Shown here piece by piece: positions 58,665 to 64,000 of a stretch of 64,000 bases of DNA. Within the stretch, counting starts at the first letter, position 1. Every line of letters begins with the position of its first letter. Below the pieces are notes generated by a model that was not told the DNA's origin, ran no database searches, and saw only the letters and a program-made list of their open reading frames with translations. The stretch spans positions 1,009,463-1,073,462 of the forward strand of contig CAVPRR010000007.1 of NCBI GenBank assembly GCA_963707965.1. Direction: 5' to 3'. The position numbers were made by a program, and so were the translations under genes. Source of the stretch: VRUE01 sp963707965 (lineage in GTDB: Bacteria > Actinomycetota > Thermoleophilia > Solirubrobacterales > 70-9).

Positions 58665-58887
58665 AGGCCCCGTCAAATGGGCGGCAAAGAAGACCCAGCT
58701 ACCTACGAAAGCCCCGCACCGCGGGGCTTTCCGCCATGTGTGCCCGTACATGCTCGCCCTCTGCCAGAGGACGTGCGATCCAGGCGCTCTTCCAACTGAG
58801 CTATAGCCCCGTACATGGAAGAAAGGCCTGCCGATGCAAAATTCAGGCCCCTTCTCTTCTCGATTCATCTTCAGACTAGCCGATTCC
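58665..58887. repeat. Right inverted repeat containing half of tRNA-Ala(CGC)
   Basis: Reverse-complement copy of 55963-56185. The tRNA 5' half is at 58773-58810 on the minus strand. The inner part includes the 58708-58730 hairpin, whose left counterpart is imperfect. Confidence 0.8.
58708..58730. terminator. Terminator hairpin AAAGCCCCGC / GCGGGGCTTT
   Basis: Perfect 10-bp stem with a 3-nt loop (ACC) downstream of the VapC-like gene; AT at the base gives a run of T on either strand. Confidence 0.7.
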
Positions 58888-58939
58888 CATTTGTGGCCCT
58901 CAGGCGTGAAAAAACGGGGGAAATGGACAAAACTGAGCT

Positions 58940-59845
58940 TTGCGCCCTTTCAGAACCCTGGTCCTTTACTCCCTGGTTCTCAATGCCGGGAAACAGTCTC
59001 CGGCGGGGCTGCTTGCTTTGCTCGTGCTGCTCGGATCGGCTCCCTCGGCGGCGCAGGCGGTGGGCCCGCACGTCCTCGGCCCCGTCTGGACCTCGGCGGT
59101 CTTTTCCTCGACGGCGCCCCGCGCCGGCGCCTCGGAGGTCGTCCAGAAGGGCACCCTGCGGGTCGCCGTCTCGGGCAAGCTCTCCCCGCACCGGCTGCCC
59201 CGCCACGGCACCGCCGCGATCGCCGTTTCGGTTGGCGGCAAGTTCACCACCACCGATAAGAGCCTGCCGCCGCAGCTGCGCACGCTGCGAATCGAGCTGA
59301 ACCGCAACGGCCGCCTGGACACCAGCGGCTTGCCGGTATGCCCCATCGGCGAGATCCACCCCGCATCCACGGCACGAGCACTGCGGGCCTGCCGCTCTTC
59401 CCTGGTCGGTCGGGGCAACTTCTCGGTCGATGTCGTCCTCGGCAGCCAGGAACCGTACCCCACCAAAGGGCGCCTGCTGGTCTTCAACGGCACCTACAGG
59501 GGCCACCCCGCGCTGCTCGGCCAAATCTACTCCGCCCACCCCTTTGCCACCTCCTTCGTCGTCCCCTTCGCGATCCACGATCAACGCCACGGGCGCTACG
59601 GCATCGCGCTGACCGCCTCCCTCCCGCGGGCACTCGGTAACTGGGGCCACGTCACCGGGATCGATATGCGCCTCTCGCGCCGCTACACCTACAAAGGCCG
59701 CCGTCACAGCTTCATCAGCGCCAGCTGCCCGGCGCCCAAGGGTTTCCCCGGCGCCCTTTTCTCCCTCGCTCGCACCAGCTTCGGCTTCGCCGGCGGACGC
59801 AAGGTGACCTCGAGCCTGACCCGCAGCTGCACGGTGCGGGAGTGA
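58940..59845 (+). CDS. Secreted protein of unknown function, possibly 5'-truncated
   Basis: The 301-residue product is readable from TTG 58940; the true start is unclear because the inverted repeat and element end 53 bp upstream. A signal-like stretch (GLLALLVLLGSAPSAAQA) is followed by a beta-rich mature protein (STAPRAGASEVVQKGTLRVAVSGKL...GHVTGIDMRLSRRYTYKGRRHSFISASCPAPKG). It has four Cys (VCPIG, RACRSS, SCPAPKG, SCTV). I associate this layout with conserved secreted proteins of Solirubrobacterales; function unknown. Confidence 0.7.
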   Translation: MRPFRTLVLYSLVLNAGKQSPAGLLALLVLLGSAPSAAQAVGPHVLGPVWTSAVFSSTAPRAGASEVVQKGTLRVAVSGKLSPHRLPRHGTAAIAVSVGGKFTTTDKSLPPQLRTLRIELNRNGRLDTSGLPVCPIGEIHPASTARALRACRSSLVGRGNFSVDVVLGSQEPYPTKGRLLVFNGTYRGHPALLGQIYSAHPFATSFVVPFAIHDQRHGRYGIALTASLPRALGNWGHVTGIDMRLSRRYTYKGRRHSFISASCPAPKGFPGALFSLARTSFGFAGGRKVTSSLTRSCTVRE

Positions 59846-60196
59846 GGTATTGCCGGGAGCGATCAGGGCCCGGGATGCATGCCCGCGCTGGAAATCCTAG
59901 GCACGGATCAGGAGCCCACGGCCACCACAGCCGGTTGAACTGGCCGTGGTCGAGGTCCGAATAGAGCAGCAGGTCGGGCTCGACGCGCTCGCGCGGATCC
60001 GGGTCGCGGGCAAGAGCTGTCGGCGTGAGCGGCGATGTGGCTCGCTACACGGCCTCGGTCCCACAGCCCGCTGGACGGTTCCGGGTGCTCTTCGAACTGA
60101 GCCATGGCCCCGCGGGCAGGCTGGGAGGATCGTCCCAAAGCCCTCGCAACCGCTGGGATAACCGCATAGTCTTTAGGTTCCCCAACCGGACGCAGA
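59846..60196. other. Intergenic stretch with a tRNA-Ala 5' remnant
   Basis: No gene. On the minus strand 60084-60111 reads GGGGCCATGGCTCAGTTCGA..., a mutated 5' third of tRNA-Ala(TGC). It is another sign of integration or excision at alanine tRNA genes. Confidence 0.55.
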
Positions 60197-61096
60197 ATGG
60201 GCATTCTCGACGAGGCAATCCGAGAGCATTTGGAGCTGAAGCGCCAGCATGGCGCCGGCGAACCCGAGCTCAAGCAGCTCGAGGACCAGGCCTTCGGTCC
60301 GCCTGGACGGCCGGGGGACGAGGAGGCCCCGCCCGAGGCGTTCACGGAGGCGCCGACCGAATTCATGGCGCAGCCGGGGGCGGATGAGGCGCCAGCCGCG
60401 GTCGAGGAGGAGCCCGACGCCGCCGCCGAGCAGGGACCCGAGCCTCCCGCGGAGCAGCCGCGCAGGCGTCGCGAGCCGGCTGCTGAGATCGCGGATTTGC
60501 AGGAGGGTCCTGAGCCCGCGGAGCCCGCCGTGGAGGAGGCGCCCGCGATGGAACACGAGGCGATCCGCCCGCCAGAGGTCGATGTGCAGGAGGAGGCTCA
60601 ACCCGAGCAGGAGGCGGAGGAGCCGGCGCCCGAGCCCGCCACGGAGGAGCGGCGGGCGATTGCCGACCAGCCGACCGAGCTCTATGACGTGGAGGGTGAG
60701 GAGTTTGCGGGCGCCGGGTCACCCGCACCCTCCGAAGATGAGCTGGTTGAGGAGGGAATCGCCGAGCCCCGCCTCGCTCCGATCGATCCGCTCGCGGACA
60801 TCGAGAGCGTCGACGACTTGGAGGAGCCGAGCGCCGCGGAAGTGGACGTCGAGGAGGAAGAGGAGGACGACTTCTTCGACGAGAAGCGGCTCTCCGACGA
60901 GCTGGACCAGGCGCTGGAGGCGCCGAAGGACTCCGACCAGGAGGACACGGAGCCGGAGGCGGCGGAGGAGCCAGTCTCCGCGCTTCCCGAGGAGGATCTG
61001 CTCGAGGAGACGCCGGACTTCCTCGAGGAGGCCCCCGAGGACGACGAGCTGTGGTTCGAGCAGAAGCCCCCTAAGGACTTCGACTTCGACGACTGA
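60197..61096 (+). CDS. Highly acidic Glu/Pro-rich protein
   Basis: The 299-residue protein begins with an ordered-looking motif (MGILDEAIREHLELKRQHGA, then LKQLEDQAFGPPG). It then becomes a long low-complexity region of Glu, Pro and Ala with short Asp/Glu runs (VDVEEEEEDDFFDEKRL). The N-terminal motif recurs, to my recollection, in other Solirubrobacterales, so this is likely a conserved lineage protein. It has no membrane segment. It is directly upstream of tRNA-Ala(TGC). Function unknown. Confidence 0.75.
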   Translation: MGILDEAIREHLELKRQHGAGEPELKQLEDQAFGPPGRPGDEEAPPEAFTEAPTEFMAQPGADEAPAAVEEEPDAAAEQGPEPPAEQPRRRREPAAEIADLQEGPEPAEPAVEEAPAMEHEAIRPPEVDVQEEAQPEQEAEEPAPEPATEERRAIADQPTELYDVEGEEFAGAGSPAPSEDELVEEGIAEPRLAPIDPLADIESVDDLEEPSAAEVDVEEEEEDDFFDEKRLSDELDQALEAPKDSDQEDTEPEAAEEPVSALPEEDLLEETPDFLEEAPEDDELWFEQKPPKDFDFDD

Positions 61097-61123
61097 TCCT
61101 GCGGCGCCTACACTTTTGGGCGC

Positions 61124-61196
61124 GGGGCCATAGCTCAGCTGGAAGAGCGCCGCCTTTGCAAGGCGGAGGTCGCCGGTTCGAGCCCGGCTGGCTCCA
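61124..61196 (+). tRNA. tRNA-Ala (anticodon TGC)
   Basis: Complete 73-nt cloverleaf: acceptor GGGGCCA/TGGCTCC with G3-U70, D arm GCTCAGCTGGAAGAGC, anticodon stem CCGCC/GGCGG with loop TTTGCAA, and T arm GCCGG TTCGAGC CCGGC. CCA is not encoded. A TA-like accessory pair follows within 600 bp. Confidence 0.97.
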
Positions 61197-61719
61197 CTAA
61201 GAAACGCTCTGCTAAACGCCGCGTTTGCTGTCTCAGGTCAGATTTCAGGGGGTCCCAGCCTCTTTCTCTGCGCCAGTTTGCGGGGCCAGTTCTTCGCCGC
61301 GCAATTTCTCTCTCGCACCCGCACAGCGGTCGACATCATGTGTCGCTAGCAGGCGACACGTGTCCCGTGGGGTGCCCCACGGCGCCTTGCCTCCGGGATT
61401 CCAGGCAACAAGTTGACCGTCGGATCGCCTCCACTTCACCTACTGCCGAGAGTTCGACACGTGGGTGCTCCCCATGCGGGGCCGACTGAGTACAAACGCC
61501 GACACACCGGCAAGCGACATTAGAGGCGTGTAGTCGCTCCTTCAGCGCCCGTTTAGCGGCAGCTCCTGCCGAATTAGACGCTGTGAACCTGTCAGATCGG
61601 CGAAAGCCGCTTGTCATTCGGAATCCCCGCCGATTTCCGTGGATTCAGGCGACGAACTTCCCCGCAGAAGGGTCAGTTTGAGATTCAGAGGCAGCCATTA
61701 CATATCTATTGCGTAGAGA
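61197..61719. other. Non-coding stretch after tRNA-Ala(TGC)
   Basis: About 520 bp without a credible gene on either strand. Composition is less GC-rich than the neighbouring genes, and the stretch becomes AT-rich toward the following promoter. It may be the leftover of an element inserted at the tRNA, but no att repeat of the tRNA 3' end was found. Confidence 0.45.
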
Positions 61720-61755
61720 TAATAGTTGACGCAACTATTACGCAGAAAGTATAGT
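61720..61755 (+). promoter_or_regulatory. Sigma70-type leaderless promoter with palindromic operator
   Basis: TTGACG (61726-61731), an 18-bp spacer and TATAGT (61750-61755) form a near-consensus promoter. The ATG is 8 bp after the -10 box, so the mRNA is leaderless. The -35 box lies inside the perfect palindrome TAATAGTTG-ACG-CAACTATTA (61720-61740). A half site, ATAGTTGTGTCAA, overlaps the -10. This suits autorepression by the HTH protein that follows. Confidence 0.75.
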
Positions 61756-61763
61756 TGTGTCAA

Positions 61764-62405
61764 ATGGTGGACCCAGTTTCCATCCCGGAAGCGGCACGAG
61801 TTCTGAAGTTGAGCCCAGAGCGAGTGCGAGCCATGGCCGTTAACGGGCAACTTTCGGCGGCCAAGCTTGGCGATCGTTGGTTTGTGGAGCGCTCTGCAGT
61901 CGCGCGGCGTCGAATCGAAGGGTCTCATGGGGGACGCCGCTTCTCGCCTCGGAACGCCTGGGCCTTGATTGCGCTCGCCTCTGGTCAGGACATGGATGGG
62001 GTCGATCCGAGTGTTCGCTCGCGGTTGAAACGAGCCTTGTCACTTGAGGGCTTTGAGAAGCTGAGGCCTCGCCTCGCCCGGCGGGCCGAGGCCCTGTCGT
62101 TTAAGGCGCATCTTGGTGAGGTCCCATATCTCCTCGAGGATCCCGAACTGGTGCGCTCCGGCATCAGCGCGGTCGGCGACTACAAATTTGGCCTTGTCTC
62201 TGGACGGGAAGTAGACGGCTATCTCCCGAAGAACAAACTGAAGAAGTTCGTTGCAAGCCACGCATTGGAGCCGGCAGGGATCGAGGGCAACGTTCGCCTC
62301 CGCCTCGTGCCGAAAGAGGCTTGGCAATTTCTGCAGGGACAGCGGGTCGCACCGAGGGTTGCAGTTGCCCTCGACTTGGCTGAAGGCTCGACCCCCGATC
62401 GGTAG
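61764..62405 (+). CDS. HTH antitoxin-like protein (excisionase-type DNA-binding domain)
   Basis: The 213-residue protein starts at ATG. Residues 3-50 form a MerR/excisionase helix-turn-helix (SIPEAARVLKLSPERVRAMAVNGQLSAAKLGDRWFVERSAV). The rest is helical and basic, with a beta tail (GNVRLRLVPKEAWQFL). The layout, an HTH protein preceding a nucleotidyltransferase gene, is that of AbiE-like and related toxin-antitoxin pairs. It likely binds the palindrome overlapping its own promoter. The 94-bp gap to the partner gene is longer than usual. Confidence 0.75.
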   Translation: MVDPVSIPEAARVLKLSPERVRAMAVNGQLSAAKLGDRWFVERSAVARRRIEGSHGGRRFSPRNAWALIALASGQDMDGVDPSVRSRLKRALSLEGFEKLRPRLARRAEALSFKAHLGEVPYLLEDPELVRSGISAVGDYKFGLVSGREVDGYLPKNKLKKFVASHALEPAGIEGNVRLRLVPKEAWQFLQGQRVAPRVAVALDLAEGSTPDR

Positions 62406-62499
62406 AGGCGGGCCGTCGGGTCCTGCGCGAAGTTGACGATCATCTTCGCCAGGCTCGCCGCAAACGTCGCAGCCCCTAGTCATTGCCGCTTTTTCAGAG

Positions 62500-63279
62500 A
62501 TGGCAGACAACATCAACAGGATCACGATCAACCCTTCAACCCCCGAGGCAAGACGCCTCTGGGCAAAGACGCTCGAGCTTGCGGAGGCCTTTGGTTCGGC
62601 GGGTCAATGGGCGCTGATTGGCGGCTTGATGGTTCAGCTGCACAGCTATGAGCACAACAGCGATACGCGACCCACGATCGACATTGATTTTCTTGGCGAT
62701 TCCCGCAGGCGCCTGGGAACGACGCAGCGCATTGCCACGATCATCGAGGGCCTTGGGGGGGAGATGACGAGGCCGTCGCCTGGCGCTGAGTATCTCGGCT
62801 ACCAGTTCGAAGTTGACGGCGAGATCGTCGAGGTCTTGGGCTCAGACCGCGCAAGGGCAGACCCCAAGACCACCGGGAACTTCATAACGATTCGAGTTCC
62901 CGGTGGCAGCCAGGCGTTGCGCCGCACAGAGACGGTGCTCGTCTCACTCGACGGTGCTCCCGCGGTCGCGTTGCGCCGGCCCAACCTGCTTGGCGCGATC
63001 CTGATCAAGGCCTGCGCCGTCGCAACGAAACGGCGTGGAAGGTTCGCGTCCGACCGGCAGGATCTGATCCGGCTGTTGAGTCTCGCCGAGGATCCGAGGG
63101 CTCTTGCTGCCGAGGGCGATCTAAGAAGAGGTGAGAGAAAGTGGCTGCTCAACATCCAGAAGAAGCTCGACTTCTCCGGCCTCGGCCTGACAGGCCTCTT
63201 TCCGCCAGAGGTTCTGGCTCGCGCAGAGCAGGCCTACAAGCTGCTGATCTCCGTCAGCAGCGCAAGAGAGCCAGGCTAG
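62500..63279 (+). CDS. Nucleotidyltransferase toxin-like protein (AbiEii-like)
   Basis: The 259-residue protein shows a nucleotidyltransferase core, GG in ALIGGLMVQLHS (near residue 41) and DxD in TIDIDFLGDS (near 62). A later LLGAILIKACAVATKRRG segment fits the AbiEii/DUF1814-type fold. Such enzymes transfer nucleotides to tRNA or protein and act as toxins or phage-defence effectors. It pairs with the HTH gene upstream. No strong ribosome site is seen before its ATG. Confidence 0.75.
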   Translation: MADNINRITINPSTPEARRLWAKTLELAEAFGSAGQWALIGGLMVQLHSYEHNSDTRPTIDIDFLGDSRRRLGTTQRIATIIEGLGGEMTRPSPGAEYLGYQFEVDGEIVEVLGSDRARADPKTTGNFITIRVPGGSQALRRTETVLVSLDGAPAVALRRPNLLGAILIKACAVATKRRGRFASDRQDLIRLLSLAEDPRALAAEGDLRRGERKWLLNIQKKLDFSGLGLTGLFPPEVLARAEQAYKLLISVSSAREPG

Positions 63280-63347
63280 GAGCTGGTGAACTGGCTCCTC
63301 TGAGATGGTCGCGGTGATTGGGAGCGGCAGTGAGCCGCTTTGCCCGG

Positions 63348-63746
63348 TTAGCCGGCGAGGCCGATCATCAGCTGCGAGTGGTCGTTGGGGTCGGCCTTGA
63401 TCGGGACCTGCGCTCCGGGCTGGAGCTGGCCGATCAGGGCCGGTGAGACGACCTGGATGTGGGTGACCGTCGATTGGCTGCCGCCGACATCCACGGTCAG
63501 CTCGAACTGAAGCTCGGGCTGCATGTTCACGTTCTTACCGGTCGCCTGCATCTGGACGATCGTCGCCGTGCCGTCGACGCCTTCGTTGGCGAGCCTCTCG
63601 GCCAGCGCCTGGTCGGCCTGCACCTGCTGCACGGCCTCGTTCGCCTGCGCGAGGCCGTCCTTCATCATCTTGAGGCTGCCGCCCCGTTCCTTCTTCATCT
63701 CCTTGCCGGTCTTTGTCAAGTCCCTCATGTCCTTGAACATGCCCAT
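63348..63746 (-). CDS. Conserved soluble protein of unknown function
   Basis: The 132-residue protein is read from the ATG preceded by AAGGAGGAGCGCC, which outscores the upstream frame. The N-terminal half is helical and Met/Lys-rich (MGMFKDMRDLTKTGKEMKKE, LAQANEAVQQVQADQALAERL). The C-terminal half is a beta domain (GTATIVQMQATGKNVNMQPELQFELTV...LQPGAQVPIKADPNDHSQLMI). That pattern recalls small conserved actinobacterial proteins with an OB-like end. It shares a divergent promoter region with the partial gene at 63828. Confidence 0.72.
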   Translation of the reverse strand: MGMFKDMRDLTKTGKEMKKERGGSLKMMKDGLAQANEAVQQVQADQALAERLANEGVDGTATIVQMQATGKNVNMQPELQFELTVDVGGSQSTVTHIQVVSPALIGQLQPGAQVPIKADPNDHSQLMIGLAG

Positions 63747-63827
63747 TGGCGCTCCTCCTTCGAATATGGGGGACCCTGCCCTCCCCGGGGTTTTCGCTCC
63801 GACCATACCTCGATCGGCACACCCCGG

Positions 63828-64000
63828 GTGGTCAGTTTGTGCCGTGTTCGTCATCGGGGGCCGCCGCTGCTCGCCTTCGGCTTGGTCGGCGCGTTCTTCG
63901 CGATCGTCCCGCCGGTCGAGGCGGTCCGCGGTGGCGCTATCGGCGTTGCCCTCGGGTGCGGGCTCAGCGGCGCACTGCTGGCCTACCTCGATGTTCCCAG
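63828..64000 (+). CDS. Membrane protein, N-terminal part (runs off the window)
   Basis: A frame from GTG 63828 encodes two hydrophobic helices (LLAFGLVGAFFAIVPP; GGAIGVALGCGLSGALLAYL) and stays open to the window end. The start is not certain and no ribosome site is clear. Family unknown. Confidence 0.35.
   Translation, partial: MVSLCRVRHRGPPLLAFGLVGAFFAIVPPVEAVRGGAIGVALGCGLSGALLAYLDVP

Noticed and set aside
61336..61617. 93-codon minus-strand frame after tRNA-Ala(TGC)
   Set aside because: Mixed composition with no start signal or motif; treated as non-coding.

Overview
The window is high-GC bacterial DNA with dense, often 1-11 bp overlapping genes and many GTG starts. It also carries DUF2510 (GWYPDP..RYWDG) proteins, repeated CxxC zinc-ribbon membrane proteins, FHA-HTH regulators and a PASTA protein. 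This mix points to an actinobacterium, most likely of the Thermoleophilia/Solirubrobacterales type. That placement is inferred from gene content; no 16S gene is present.

Layout. (1) 1-7.2 kb: the end of kdpE, then a potassium-uptake operon in the unusual order kdpF-A-C-B, a short conserved-looking protein, a KdpD sensor half without a histidine kinase and a frameshifted membrane Usp protein. A P-type ATPase converges on this operon (7.15-9.9 kb). (2) 10-12.1 kb: a class III nucleotide cyclase divergent from a secreted collagen-like/Hcp-like protein. (3) 12.2-16.15 kb: tandem remnants of integrative elements abutting an intact tRNA-Ala(CGC). One carries a Fic/VbhA-type toxin-antitoxin pair, the other a MerR-regulated phasin-like gene set. 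(4) 16.5-22.7 kb: a small operon with winged-helix and SSB-like genes (both frameshifted), a DUF2510 protein, a degenerate 260-bp segmental duplication and several secreted proteins including a lipase-like hydrolase.

(5) 22.9-51.7 kb: the most unusual region. It is a long cluster of envelope proteins in which ten genes carry one or two short zinc ribbons, usually at the cytosolic N-terminus, followed by a membrane segment and very different exported modules: PrsA-like foldase, SPOR, SecD-like, coiled coil, or a Ser/Thr kinase facing inward. Among them lie an FHA-HTH regulator, a separate PASTA protein, a cutinase-VWA-PKD fusion, a VWA-SGNH hydrolase fusion, a beta-lactamase-fold hydrolase, several lipoproteins and two large membrane proteins. 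One of the membrane proteins is interrupted at a (TC)9 tract. I read this as a candidate cell-envelope surveillance or remodelling locus built around a shared zinc-ribbon docking module; the function is inferred.

(6) 51.7-59 kb: accessory debris. It contains group II intron fragments, a TolB-like fragment, a thiol-disulfide lipoprotein, a frameshifted IS256-type transposase, and an integrase plus VapBC-like module framed by 223-bp inverted repeats that contain half of tRNA-Ala(CGC). (7) 59-64 kb: a secreted protein, an acidic protein, tRNA-Ala(TGC), a nucleotidyltransferase toxin-antitoxin-like pair with a leaderless promoter and palindromic operator, and two ends of ordinary genes.

At least nine genes contain single-base frameshifts relative to their evident protein families. 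They may be sequencing or assembly indels or real decay; raw reads are needed to tell.
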